Of a stretch of DNA of 64,000 nucleotides, positions 23,908 to 32,832 are shown in pieces. The stretch is from Actinomycetota bacterium (GTDB lineage: Bacteria > Actinomycetota > Geothermincolia > Geothermincolales > RBG-13-55-18). Every line of letters begins with the position of its first letter. Positions within the stretch are counted from its first letter, which is position 1. The position numbers and the translations under genes are program-made. Where the stretch lies: contig JACIXD010000010.1 in NCBI GenBank assembly GCA_014360645.1, positions 62,001-126,000 of the forward strand, written 5' to 3'. The notes under the pieces were generated by a model. That model did not search any database. It saw only the letters and a program-made list of their open reading frames with translations, and was not told the origin of the DNA.

Positions 23908-24696
23908 GTGTATCGTGCCTGTGAGTTCCTTTTCGCGCTCCTCCTGGGTTTCGCCGCCGGCTTCACCTCTGGCGCCTTCGGGGTGGGAGGGGGGATCATC
24001 ACCACTCCCGCCATCCGAATGCTCCTGCAGCGCTCCTCGGATATCGCGCTAGGCACGCCTCTCCCCATCACCTTCCCCTCCGCCCTGGTGGGAGGGCTGA
24101 ATTACTGGCGCGCGGGCAAGGTGGACCACCGTACCGTGGTCACCTGCGCGCTCTTCGGCCTCGCCGGCACCGGTATAGGTTCCTCCGTGACCGCCTTCAT
24201 GGACACGCGCTATATCATGATCGTCACCGCGCTGGTCATCATCTACCTCTCCTGGCGCACCGCCCTGGCCGCCTTGGGCAGAGACCTCTACGGGCGCCTG
24301 GAGGCCCCCACGGAGCGCGAGCGTGCTCCGTTGTGGAAGCTGGGCGCCATCGGGTTCACGGCGGGTTTCTTCTCCGGTTTCCTGGGACTGGGCGGGGGAT
24401 TCATCATGGTGCCCGCCTTTTTCTTCCTCCTGCGGCTGGAGATAAAGGAGTGCCTGGGCAACTCCCTGGTGATCATCACCATCCTATCCATACCCGGAAG
24501 CGTCATCCACGGCTTCCTGGGCCACGTGGACTGGGCGCTGGCCTTCGCCATGACCCTCGGGGTCATGCCCGGCGCCTTCACCGGCTCCTTCTTCACCCTG
24601 CGCGCGCGCAACCGGCGAGTCCTGCTGCTCTTTTCCTTACTGCTGCTGGCCATCGGTATAATATTCATGACCCGGGAGATCATGGGGTTGGTTTAG
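23908..24696 (+). CDS. TauE/SafE-family sulfite/anion exporter
   Basis: A 262-residue membrane protein with about eight helices in two homologous halves, each beginning with a GxxSGxxGxGGG-type loop: GFTSGAFGVGGGII near residue 20 and GFFSGFLGLGGGFIM near 155. This is the TauE/SafE family, which exports sulfite, sulfoacetate or related anions. GTG 23908 follows GGGGAGGAGAGCCG. It lies between the YbaK and GNAT genes on the same strand; no sulfur gene is nearby to fix the substrate. Confidence 0.88.
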   Translation: MYRACEFLFALLLGFAAGFTSGAFGVGGGIITTPAIRMLLQRSSDIALGTPLPITFPSALVGGLNYWRAGKVDHRTVVTCALFGLAGTGIGSSVTAFMDTRYIMIVTALVIIYLSWRTALAALGRDLYGRLEAPTERERAPLWKLGAIGFTAGFFSGFLGLGGGFIMVPAFFFLLRLEIKECLGNSLVIITILSIPGSVIHGFLGHVDWALAFAMTLGVMPGAFTGSFFTLRARNRRVLLLFSLLLLAIGIIFMTREIMGLV

Positions 24697-24719
24697 GCCG
24701 CCCCGGCAGCGGAAAGGAA

Positions 24720-25619
24720 GTGGTCTCGATATTCGAACCCGCCATAGCGCGCCGTGACGCCACGGGCATAGAGGAAGCCCCCCCGCATAGCTTCAAGTCC
24801 TTCTGGCCCGAGGTCAGGAGGGGCTATTCCTTCCGCAACCGGCAGCGCTACCTGGAATTCATGCGCACCTGCGACGGGCGCATATATGTCCTCCAGGATC
24901 CCGGGAGTCCGGAGACCCCCTTCGCTCTGGTGGGGAACTGGAGGAGTAACGGCGACATCAGAGCATTATGGCACCTGAAGGGGCACGGAGATGCGCGCGA
25001 ACTCCTGGCGCGCGGGGTCGCCGCCAGGAGCTTCGAGGAGGGAGCAAGCCTTTTCGTGACCAGGCCCCTGGGAGAGGGGGAAGCGGAGGAATTCCGGGGC
25101 TGGGGCTTCACCCCCCTCTATCGCATAGTGCTCCTGGAAAGACGGCCTCGCCGTGTGGAGGAAAAGGATACCGGCGGAGGCGGGGTGAAGTTCATACGCT
25201 TTCACAGACGACATCTCCAGGAGGTACTGGAACTGGATTCCGCCGCCTTCGACGTTTTCTGGAGGCTTGACCGCCTCACCCTGGACGCAGTGGCCTCGTC
25301 CTGTGCCCGCAACCTGTTTCTCCTCGCCAGAGGACGCGATCGCCTGGACGGGTACGCCATCGGGGGGGTCAACGGACGCTTCGGCTACCTGCAGAGACTG
25401 GGCGTGCGGGCGGGACGACAGGGCGAAGGCATCGGGGAGGCCCTCGCCCGCCGTCTCATCTCCGCCCTGACGGCGATGGGCGCGGGGGTGATATGCGTCA
25501 ACACCCAGGAGGAGAACCTGGCGGCGCGCTCTCTCTACCGCAAGCTGGGCTTCGAGGAGATGCCGCACCGCCGCCTTATCATGGGGCGCACGCCGGACGG
25601 TGCGGGGTGGGACCGGTGA
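24720..25619 (+). CDS. GNAT-family N-acetyltransferase
   Basis: A 299-residue protein. The C-terminal half is a GNAT domain: LGVRAGRQGEGIGEALARRL is the acetyl-CoA loop (motif A), followed by VNTQEENLAARSLYRKLGF (motif B). The N-terminal half (about residues 1-150) is unassigned but may be a degenerate GNAT-like domain. GTG 24720 follows GGAAAGGAA; the frame extends upstream inside the TauE gene and is not used there. The stop overlaps the start of the next gene (GTGA), so it is in one operon with the exported protein and murJ. Acceptor unknown. Confidence 0.82.
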   Translation: MVSIFEPAIARRDATGIEEAPPHSFKSFWPEVRRGYSFRNRQRYLEFMRTCDGRIYVLQDPGSPETPFALVGNWRSNGDIRALWHLKGHGDARELLARGVAARSFEEGASLFVTRPLGEGEAEEFRGWGFTPLYRIVLLERRPRRVEEKDTGGGGVKFIRFHRRHLQEVLELDSAAFDVFWRLDRLTLDAVASSCARNLFLLARGRDRLDGYAIGGVNGRFGYLQRLGVRAGRQGEGIGEALARRLISALTAMGAGVICVNTQEENLAARSLYRKLGFEEMPHRRLIMGRTPDGAGWDR

Positions 25620-27649
25620 GGCGCGGCGCGTCGGGGATACTCGAGCTCCGGGCGGCGGCATGCGCCGCGCTCCTGCTTTGCCTTTTGCCCGCGGGAGGCA
25701 TGCCTGCCGCGGCCCAGGAGCAGGCGCCCGCGGTCTCCGCGCGCATGCAAGCCTTTTATTACCAGCCTGGAGAGCAGGCTTACCTGGACCTCCACCTCAC
25801 GCTCCCCGAGGCTGAGAGGACGGGATCCCTGTACCTGGAACTGCTCATCTATCCTTCCGCGACCACCCGCTCCTCCCTGTCCGCTTTCCGCGAAGGCACG
25901 CGCCGCAGACCCCTGGTGTGGAGAGACCTCGAGGCCATCGAACCCGGAGAGGGATGGACGGACAAGATGTACGAGCTGGACCTCAAGTCCTTGGGGCTTC
26001 CTGCCGGGGTCTACCCCTTCGAGGTCCGGGCGACCGCCGGAGGCGAGACCGTGGCCTCGGACTCCAACTTCCTGGTGATCATGGACCCCGCGGCCGGCTA
26101 CCCCCTCAACCTCTCGCTCCTGTGGATTCTGGACTTCCTCCCCCCCACCGACGCGCAGGGGAACGCCCTCGACGGCGCCCTGGCCGCGGCGTGCGCTTCC
26201 TCCGATACGGATACGGGATATCTCTACGCCCTGACCCGGGCCCTGAAGAGGTTCACTGCCGTGAGCACCAGCCTGGCCATCCCCGGCAGTACCTATGAGG
26301 ACCTCGAGCAGCTGGCCGGGTCGGAGACCGCGGGCCAGTCGCCGTCCTCCGGCGCGGCGGTGGTACTCGCGGACCTCGCCTACCTGTCGGGCGAGAACCG
26401 CGTGGATTTCCTCACCACCCCCTATTCCTTCGCCGACCCGGACCTGCTGGCCGCGCGGGGCTGGGAGGAGGAGGCCTCGCGCCAGCTGCGCCTGGGCGCA
26501 GAGGGGAGCGGCGCGCTCGGGGCGGCATCGAAGGGTTTCGTCTCCCCTCTTTTCCGCCTGAGCGACAGCACCTTGGGGCGCCTGGCGGAGGGGGGGATGG
26601 AATTCGCGGTGGTGGGAGCGGAAGCCCTGCGGTACAGCGCCACCGGCCGGCGCCTGCTGGAGGGGGCCACTCTCTCGCAGCCGGTGCGCTTCGCGAACTC
26701 CGAGGGACTGCTGTTCAAGGCCTTCGTATGCGACGAGGCCCTGTACGCCTACCTGGAGGGGATGCCGTCCGGAGACTCCTCGCATCTCGTTCAGAACATC
26801 TTCGCCGAGCTGGCCGTGCTGCAGCGGGAGAGGCCCAACGCGGTGCGTTCATGCGTGCTCGCCTTCCCGCCCTCCTTCTCGCCCTCCCGTGATTTCATCG
26901 ATGCCTTCTACGGGGCGGTCAACGCCTGCCCGTGGCTGCAGACCCGCAGGCTCTCGGAGCTGAACGCGGACCAGTTCCCGCTGGAAGGGGTGGCCGTGCA
27001 GGCCCCGGTCTACGAGGATCCCGGCTCCCCCTATCTTGATGAGCTGGAGGCCGTGAGGTCGGCGGCGGCGGACTTCCTGGCGGTCATCCCCGCGGAGCAC
27101 CCCCTCGGGGCACGGCTCGAGCGCTCCCTGCTAGTGGCGGAGAACCACCGCTTCGTGCGTGACGGGGACAACGCCGCGTCCCGCACCTACCTGTCGAGTA
27201 TCGAGGCGGTGGTAAAAGGCGAGCTCTCGAGGGTGAGCATCAGCAAGAAGCGATCCGTCACCCTTTCCAGCACCCAGGGGAAGCTCAGCATCGACGTCAA
27301 CAGCTCCCTCGACTATCCCCTCAGCGGGGTCACCCTGCGCCTTGATAACCCCGCGCTGTCCTTTCCCGGCGGCGATTCCATGGTGGTGACCATCGAGCCG
27401 CGCGAGAACCGCTTCACCTTCGATGTGAACACCCATCGCAAGGGGTCCTTCATCGTGGACATCGTGCTGGAGGCGGGGGGGCTGGTCATCGACGGCACCT
27501 CCACCACCGTCAACACCTCCATCATCAACACCCTGGCCGTGATCATGCTGGCGGCGGTGGCCGGCCTGGTGGTCGTGGCCCTGCTTTCGCGCCGCCTCCT
27601 GCGCGGGCTGCGCGGGGGAAGGCACGCGCGGGGAAAGGCGAGCGGATGA
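25616..27649 (+). CDS. Exported protein upstream of murJ (DUF6049-like)
   Basis: A 677-residue protein with an N-terminal signal peptide (ending near PAAAQEQ), a large extracytoplasmic part and one C-terminal membrane helix (NTLAVIMLAAVAGLVVVALL) followed by a basic tail. No catalytic motif is recognised. Size, topology and position directly before murJ match the actinobacterial DUF6049 family (for example Rv3909 before the MurJ homologue Rv3910 in Mycobacterium tuberculosis); the family call rests on context and architecture, not alignment. GTG 25616 overlaps the previous stop; the end overlaps the murJ ATG (ATGA). A role with lipid II flipping or wall assembly is inference. Confidence 0.8.
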   Translation: MRRGASGILELRAAACAALLLCLLPAGGMPAAAQEQAPAVSARMQAFYYQPGEQAYLDLHLTLPEAERTGSLYLELLIYPSATTRSSLSAFREGTRRRPLVWRDLEAIEPGEGWTDKMYELDLKSLGLPAGVYPFEVRATAGGETVASDSNFLVIMDPAAGYPLNLSLLWILDFLPPTDAQGNALDGALAAACASSDTDTGYLYALTRALKRFTAVSTSLAIPGSTYEDLEQLAGSETAGQSPSSGAAVVLADLAYLSGENRVDFLTTPYSFADPDLLAARGWEEEASRQLRLGAEGSGALGAASKGFVSPLFRLSDSTLGRLAEGGMEFAVVGAEALRYSATGRRLLEGATLSQPVRFANSEGLLFKAFVCDEALYAYLEGMPSGDSSHLVQNIFAELAVLQRERPNAVRSCVLAFPPSFSPSRDFIDAFYGAVNACPWLQTRRLSELNADQFPLEGVAVQAPVYEDPGSPYLDELEAVRSAAADFLAVIPAEHPLGARLERSLLVAENHRFVRDGDNAASRTYLSSIEAVVKGELSRVSISKKRSVTLSSTQGKLSIDVNSSLDYPLSGVTLRLDNPALSFPGGDSMVVTIEPRENRFTFDVNTHRKGSFIVDIVLEAGGLVIDGTSTTVNTSIINTLAVIMLAAVAGLVVVALLSRRLLRGLRGGRHARGKASG

Positions 27650-29328
27650 ACACGCAGCCGGAAGGCCCGCCGCCCTCCTCCCTCGAGGCTCCCGAGACCC
27701 GGGTCTTCGCCAGGGACGCGGCGGTCATGGCCCTGGGGACCGCCATCAGCCGCGTCACCGGCTTCCTGCGCTATGCCGGGCTGGCCTACGTGCTCGGCCT
27801 CACCCTGCGCTACGGCAGCACCAACCTTCCCAGCACCTACAACCTCGCCAACTCCATGCCCAACATGATCTACGACCTGGTGATGGGGGGCATCATCGCC
27901 TCCCTCTTCATACCCGTGTTCGTGGAATACCTGAGCACGCGATCCCGCGAAGAAGCCTGGTACGTGGCCAGCTCGGTCACCAACATCTCCCTGATCATCC
28001 TGGCGGCGGTCACCGCCCTGGGCATCGCGGCGAGCCCGCTGATCATCCGCCTCATGACCGCCTTCGGATCCTACTCCGCGGGCGACGTCACCACCCAGGT
28101 GGTGCGCGACCAGGCCACCTTCCTCCTGCGTTTCTTCGTGCCCCAGATCATCTTCTACGGCCTCAGCGCCATCTTCGGGGGGCTGCTCAACGCCCACCGC
28201 CATTTCGCCGCCCCCGCCTTCGCCCCCATCGCCAACAACCTGGTGGTCATCGGCACGGTGGTGGTATTCCATTTTCTTCCAGGACCGCGCGACAACCACC
28301 TGCACCTGGTGGTGCTGGCGGTGGGTACCACCCTGGGGGTGGTCGCCCAGGCCTTGGTGCAGCTCCCCGTGCTCTTGCGCATCGGGGTGCGCTACACCTT
28401 CGCCTTCGACCTCAAGCACCCCGCCATCCGCAAGATCGGCCGCCTGGCCGTGCCCCTCCTGGGCTACATACTGCTATGGCAGGTGGGGACGTGGTTCGTG
28501 TTCGCCCTCGCCATCAAGGTGGACGGGGGGGTGCCTTCTTACCAGTACGCGCAGATGTTCTTCCAGCTTCCCTATGGCATCTTCGCCGTCTCCATCATCA
28601 CCGCCATCTTCCCCGCCCTCAGCGAGCACGCCGCCCTGCGCAGGCAACAGCGCTTCAAGGAGACCATGAACGGGGGCCTTCGTTCCACCGCCCTGGTCAT
28701 CGTGCCCTGCGCGGTGATCTACCTCATGCTCAACCGGCCCATCATCCGTTTCCTGCTCCAGCACGGCTTCTTCAAGGCGGGGGACACCGAGCTCCTCTCC
28801 GGGGTGCTCTTCTTCTTCGCCCTGGGGCTCATCCCCTACTCCCTGGACATGCTGCTCACCAAGACCTTCTATTCCTTGCAGGATACCCGCACCCCCATGA
28901 TCATCAACTGCTTCGTGGTGGCCATAAACATCGGGGCCAATCTACTCTTCTTCCGCCTCATGGGGGTCAAGGGACTCGCCCTGGGCTTCAGCGTTGCCTA
29001 CGTGTTCTCCATGCTCATGGACGGTACGGTGCTGCGCCTGCGCCTGGGTCCCCTGGGGGGACGGCGCCTGGCGTCCACCGCGGCCAGGGTGCTGGCGGCC
29101 GCGGCCGCCATGGCGGCGGTGATCTACGCCGTGCTCTACCTGGTGGAGCGGCTCTTTCCCTTTGCCGGCCTGGCAAGGGAGCTCCTGGAGATGCTCCTGC
29201 CCATGGCGTGGGGACTGGTGACCTTTTTCGCCGTCGCCCATGCCCTGCGCCTGGAGGAGCTGGGGACGCTGCGGGAGATGGCGGCCGGGAGGCTCGGTCG
29301 CCTCATACATCGCGGCGCCAGGCGTTGA
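27646..29328 (+). CDS. murJ: Lipid II flippase MurJ
   Basis: MOP-superfamily flippase that moves the peptidoglycan precursor lipid II across the membrane. 560 residues with about 14 helices. Family signatures include ISRVTGFLRYAGLAYVLG near residue 35, YNLANSMPNMIYDLVMGG, PQIIFYGLSAIFGGLLNAHRHF (about residues 165-186), and LDMLLTKTFYSLQDTRTP. The long C-terminal pseudokinase tail of the mycobacterial protein is absent. ATG 27646 overlaps the previous gene by four bases. Confidence 0.94.
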   Translation: MNTQPEGPPPSSLEAPETRVFARDAAVMALGTAISRVTGFLRYAGLAYVLGLTLRYGSTNLPSTYNLANSMPNMIYDLVMGGIIASLFIPVFVEYLSTRSREEAWYVASSVTNISLIILAAVTALGIAASPLIIRLMTAFGSYSAGDVTTQVVRDQATFLLRFFVPQIIFYGLSAIFGGLLNAHRHFAAPAFAPIANNLVVIGTVVVFHFLPGPRDNHLHLVVLAVGTTLGVVAQALVQLPVLLRIGVRYTFAFDLKHPAIRKIGRLAVPLLGYILLWQVGTWFVFALAIKVDGGVPSYQYAQMFFQLPYGIFAVSIITAIFPALSEHAALRRQQRFKETMNGGLRSTALVIVPCAVIYLMLNRPIIRFLLQHGFFKAGDTELLSGVLFFFALGLIPYSLDMLLTKTFYSLQDTRTPMIINCFVVAINIGANLLFFRLMGVKGLALGFSVAYVFSMLMDGTVLRLRLGPLGGRRLASTAARVLAAAAAMAAVIYAVLYLVERLFPFAGLARELLEMLLPMAWGLVTFFAVAHALRLEELGTLREMAAGRLGRLIHRGARR

Positions 29329-29421
29329 GAAACCGGGGAGAGAGACCGGGAGGAAAACGAGGGCGTGAAGGGCTAAAGGAACCCCGCCTGCGGCGTCGAA
29401 GGAAATGGAGGAGAATCGAAA

Positions 29422-29446
29422 GGGGTCTCATCTTCGATCTACGATC
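29422..29446 (+). repeat. REP-like motif, single copy
   Basis: GGGGTCTCATCTTCGATCT followed by ACGATC. The reverse complement of 56033-56054 reads GGGGTCACATCTTCGATCT, with one difference over these 19 bases. Both resemble the ends of the 174-bp element at 4914-5087. Confidence 0.45.
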
Positions 29447-29472
29447 AGACCGGTAGGACCGGGGAGGATGCC

Positions 29473-29904
29473 TTGTCTAACCGAGACCGGAGATCCGGGG
29501 CAGGTTCCCTCTTGAACGGGGAAGGCGGGCAGGTATGGACCTACGTGGTCAACATCCTGCTCGCGGCGGCGGTGATCGGTTTCCTCATCACCCAGTGCGG
29601 GCCCGTGATCTGGAACCACATCTCCCTCAGGGGAACCGCCGACGACGCCGCCAGCGAGGCGGCCCTGACCTACACCCAGACGCGAGGGGACATGGAGCGC
29701 GTCAACGAGGTGGTGCGTAAACTGCTCGAGGACCGGGAGGCGCGCCTAGACGGACCCATAAACGTGGAGCGCGACGAGATGGGGCGCCCGGTGAGGATCG
29801 GCGTCCCGGTGAGAAAGATCGTCAACACTTATCTCTTCGAGAAGATCGGTTACCTCTGCCGCTACACGGAGGCCAGGGCCTACGCGGAAAAATCCCTGGA
29901 GTAG
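29473..29904 (+). CDS. Single-membrane-helix protein, pseudopilin-like
   Basis: A 143-residue protein starting at TTG 29473, six bases after GGGGAGG; no better start is visible. After a short polar leader (ending NGEGGQVWTY) comes one hydrophobic helix (VVNILLAAAVIGFLITQ) and a soluble domain rich in Glu and Arg. A Gly/Glu-Gly leader before a helix recalls TadE/pseudopilin proteins, and the tad locus at 14-19.5 kb lacks such a gene, but no conserved pilin residue confirms it. Lies 144 bases after murJ with a REP-like motif between. Treat as hypothetical. Confidence 0.65.
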   Translation: MSNRDRRSGAGSLLNGEGGQVWTYVVNILLAAAVIGFLITQCGPVIWNHISLRGTADDAASEAALTYTQTRGDMERVNEVVRKLLEDREARLDGPINVERDEMGRPVRIGVPVRKIVNTYLFEKIGYLCRYTEARAYAEKSLE

Positions 29905-29998
29905 GCGGCCGCTCCCGACGCCGCTAAAAGGCTCGCCCCGGAAAAGCGTTTCAGCCGGTGCTGTCGGTTCGCCCTCCACCCTCTCGCCGGACGCGGCC

Positions 29999-30107
29999 AT
30001 CCCCGCCGCCCCCAGAAGCGCTTGCGACAGTGGGGTCCTCGTGTCGATGGTGATGTCGTCCCCGGCGAGATCCCCGCCGTTCTCAGAAGCGCTTGCGGTA
30101 GTCGGGG
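29999..30107. repeat. Imperfect 37-bp direct repeat
   Basis: 29999-30035 and 30070-30107 match at roughly 80 percent, sharing ATCCCCGCCG and CAGAAGCGCTTGCG. The second copy spans the stop of the small Cys-rich gene, so the first may be a remnant of a duplicated gene end. Confidence 0.6.
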
Positions 30108-30226
30108 CAGGAGGTGGCGTTGGGGCGCTCGGGACGGGAACACGCCGCCGGATAATCGAAGGCGCAGGTGTCGCAGAGGAACTTCTTGCCCACGAAGAAC
30201 TGCTTTATCCTTTTCCAGATGTTCAT
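30083..30226 (-). CDS. Small cysteine-rich protein (47 aa)
   Basis: A short gene running leftward from ATG 30226 to the TGA at 30083. The product begins MNIWKRIKQFFVGKKFLC and has four cysteines in a CDTC, then single Cys, then single Cys arrangement, ending CPDYRKRF; a small zinc-binding fold is plausible. No ribosome site is present, but TAGAAT ends six bases before the ATG, the same geometry as at priA, suggesting a leaderless message. I do not recognise the family. Confidence 0.6.
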   Translation of the reverse strand: MNIWKRIKQFFVGKKFLCDTCAFDYPAACSRPERPNATSCPDYRKRF

Positions 30227-30232
30227 GTTGCG

Positions 30233-30238
30233 ATTCTA
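30233..30238 (-). promoter_or_regulatory. -10 box of the small cysteine-rich gene
   Basis: TAGAAT on the minus strand, six bases upstream of the ATG at 30226. This would start transcription at or next to the start codon. Confidence 0.45.
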
Positions 30239-30294
30239 TCACTGCTTGCCGCCGCCGCACATGACGCGGCATAGGACGACCCGACAAGGTGCAC

Positions 30295-32445
30295 TCACAT
30301 CCCGGCGCGTCCCAGCCTGTCGGTGAGGGCTATGACGCGTGTCTGCGACCACTCCAGCTCTATCTTCCCCTCCTCGGCCAGCCGGGAGAAGACCTCCACC
30401 ACCCGCGGGTCGAACTGCCGTCCCGCGTTGTATCTCAGTTCCGCCATTGCCTCCTCCACGGGCATGGCCTTGCGGTAGGGACGGTCGGAGGTCATGGACT
30501 CGAAGGCGTCGGCGACGGAGATTATCCTGGCCCCCAGGGGGATCTCCTCCCCCCGCAGGCCGTCGGGATATCCCGTGCCGTCGTATCTCTCGTGGTGGTG
30601 ATAGACCAGGGGCATGACCGGCTCCAGCAGCCTCACGGAGTGCAGGATCTTGGTCCCGATGAAGGGATGGTATTCCATCTCCCTTCTCTCTTCCTCGCTC
30701 AGCCTCCCGGGCTTCTTGAGGATCTCCTCCTTGATGCCGATCTTGCCCACGTCGTGGAGGATGCTGGCGTTCCTGATGATGTCCACCTCGGCGGGAGAGA
30801 GGCCCATCTCCTCCGCGATGGCCACGGCGTATTCCGTGACGCGCTGGGAATGGCCGTGGGTATAGGCGTCGCGGGCATCTATGGCGGAGGCCATGGCCGT
30901 GATCACCTCGATGTAGATCTCCTCCAGGCTCTCGAAGAGGCGGGCGTTCTCGATGGCTATGGCGGCCTGGCTCGCCAGGCTGGTGAAGAGGTTTATCTCG
31001 TGCGGGGTGAAGGCATGGGGCTCGTCGGTATAGATGTTGAGCACCCCGATCACCCTGTCCTTCAGGTTCAGGGGCACCGAGAGAAGCGAGCAGAGCCCCT
31101 CCATGCGCGCCTGCTCCGCATAGGCGTGCCGGGGGTCCTGGCGGATGTCGTACACCGCTATGGGCCTGCCCTCCAGGATGACCCTTCCCGCTATGCTCTC
31201 GCCGACCTTGATGGGGCCTTTCCTGATGTAGCTCTCCGAGAGCCCCTGGGCGGCGGCGATCACCAGCTCCTCGCTCTCCTCGTCCAGGAGCATGATGGAG
31301 CTTATCTTCGCGTCCATGAGGCCCACGCTCATCTGCACGATCTGCTGCAGCACCGTCTCCAGGTCGATGGCGGAGGTGATGGCCTTGTCGATCTCGAAGA
31401 TGGCGTGCAGCTCGCCGATGCGGTCCTCGAGGTCAGAGTACAGCCGGGAGTTGTGCACCGCCAGGGCCGCCTGCACCGAGAGGGCGGAGATGAGGTTGAG
31501 GTCGTTGTCGTCCAGGCTGTCGCGCTCCTGGTTCCCGGCCAAGGCCACGCCGTAGATCTCATCCCGCCACTTAAGGGGCGAATAGACGGCGGAGCGTATG
31601 CGGCGCGTCTCCAGGAGCTGGCGGAACTCGCGCTCCATGTCCGTGTCCTTGAGCAGCAGCGGCTCGCGCTCCTCGAGCACCCTCCCGATGATCCCGTATC
31701 CCAGCGGCACCTCGAGGCCGGCCTCGCTCTCGCTCACCCCGTCGCACGACGCCACCACCAGGCGTTCCCCGTCTTTTTCCAGCCTGAACACCATGGCCAC
31801 GTCGGAGTTTACGCTGCGGGAGATGGCATTGCAGAGGTTGGAATAGACCTTGTCCTCGAGGAGGGTGGAATCGAAGAGGGTGGCGAACCCCGAGACCGCG
31901 GTCAGCTCCACCATACGCCGCGCCTTCTCCTCGCTCTCGCGCTCGGCGAAATCCGCCATGAACCCCATGATGTAGGAGGCCGCGAAATAGAATACGCCCG
32001 TTCCCAGGATGCCGCCCAGCGAGGAAGTCCAGTCGATCCTCCCCGAGGCCCACATGGTGAGCGAGAACGCCGCCGTGGCCGCTCCGGCATAGGCGATGCC
32101 GGCACGCAGCCCGAACCACAGGGCCGCGTTCGCCACCGGCAGCACGTAGAGGTATTCGAACTCCCGGACGGGATTGGAGCGGGTGAAGTAGAGGAGCAGG
32201 GAGACCAGGAACATCTCGAAGAGCATAAGGCTCAGGGCGGCCAGCCTGAACCTCTGCTCGGGAACGCGGAAGATGACGCGGTCCATGATGATATAGAAGA
32301 CCCCGAGCCCGACGACGACCGGGATCATCTGCGCGGCCTGGTAGCGCTCCCTCACCACCAGGTACTGGACCACGAGATAGACGAAGGCGAGAAGCCTGAT
32401 CAGACGGGTGAAGAAGATCAGTCTCTTCCGCAGATCCAAGGCCAC
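30295..32445 (-). CDS. Membrane GAF-GAF-HD-GYP protein (c-di-GMP phosphodiesterase-like)
   Basis: A 716-residue signalling protein starting at GTG 32445; the ribosome site is weak. About five N-terminal membrane helices (residues 10-170) are followed by GAF 1 (about 185-345), GAF 2 (about 350-510) and an HD-GYP domain (about 525-705). Metal and catalytic motifs are intact: HD in ILHDVGKIG, HHHERYDGTGYPDGL containing the GYP triplet, and SVADAFESMTSDRPYR. It should degrade cyclic di-GMP in response to GAF-sensed ligands. It is the last gene of a leftward run, 387 bases from the phosphatase gene, so it probably has its own promoter. Confidence 0.92.
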   Translation of the reverse strand: MALDLRKRLIFFTRLIRLLAFVYLVVQYLVVRERYQAAQMIPVVVGLGVFYIIMDRVIFRVPEQRFRLAALSLMLFEMFLVSLLLYFTRSNPVREFEYLYVLPVANAALWFGLRAGIAYAGAATAAFSLTMWASGRIDWTSSLGGILGTGVFYFAASYIMGFMADFAERESEEKARRMVELTAVSGFATLFDSTLLEDKVYSNLCNAISRSVNSDVAMVFRLEKDGERLVVASCDGVSESEAGLEVPLGYGIIGRVLEEREPLLLKDTDMEREFRQLLETRRIRSAVYSPLKWRDEIYGVALAGNQERDSLDDNDLNLISALSVQAALAVHNSRLYSDLEDRIGELHAIFEIDKAITSAIDLETVLQQIVQMSVGLMDAKISSIMLLDEESEELVIAAAQGLSESYIRKGPIKVGESIAGRVILEGRPIAVYDIRQDPRHAYAEQARMEGLCSLLSVPLNLKDRVIGVLNIYTDEPHAFTPHEINLFTSLASQAAIAIENARLFESLEEIYIEVITAMASAIDARDAYTHGHSQRVTEYAVAIAEEMGLSPAEVDIIRNASILHDVGKIGIKEEILKKPGRLSEEERREMEYHPFIGTKILHSVRLLEPVMPLVYHHHERYDGTGYPDGLRGEEIPLGARIISVADAFESMTSDRPYRKAMPVEEAMAELRYNAGRQFDPRVVEVFSRLAEEGKIELEWSQTRVIALTDRLGRAGM

Positions 32446-32832
32446 ACCCCTAGCCGCTCCGCTTTGCCTCCCGGGCCTGACTCTTATAAGGTTCGATCAC
32501 CCCACGGCGCGCGAAATCCTCTCGCCCGCCGCCGGCCGATATCTTTGCCACCTCCATTTCGTCTGTACGGTTATTTATCGTCTCAAAGGGCGGATAGCTG
32601 AAGACATAACTTGACCGGATTATTCTCCCCGGCAAAGGAGCTATTATTCCTCCCCCCGGCGGCATCAAGTCACCGAGGTCAGCGCACCGGCCTGCCCGAG
32701 GCAGGCCCGCCACCGTCCCGCGCGGGTGACTTCTCCGGACTTGGTCCGGGGAGGGCGCCGACTCGCCTCTCGTCTGCCTGGCCATGGAACGTCCTGACAG
32801 GTTCTCTACCACCGCCGTAAGCGGTCCCGGGG
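32446..32832. other. Non-coding gap before the HD-GYP gene
   Basis: 387 bases. Contains a short hairpin (ACCGC/GCGGT) at 32811-32825 just past the phosphatase stop and a perfect 8-bp inverted repeat (GGCCTGCC/GGCAGGCC) at 32689-32707; neither has a T tract. The stretch 32560-32650 is moderately AT-rich and may hold the HD-GYP promoter. I looked for a cyclic-di-GMP riboswitch and did not see one. Confidence 0.5.

Noticed and set aside
32689-32707. Inverted repeat as a terminator of the phosphatase gene
   Set aside because: The stem is perfect but there is no T tract and it lies about 125 bases past the stop. Left as a note only.
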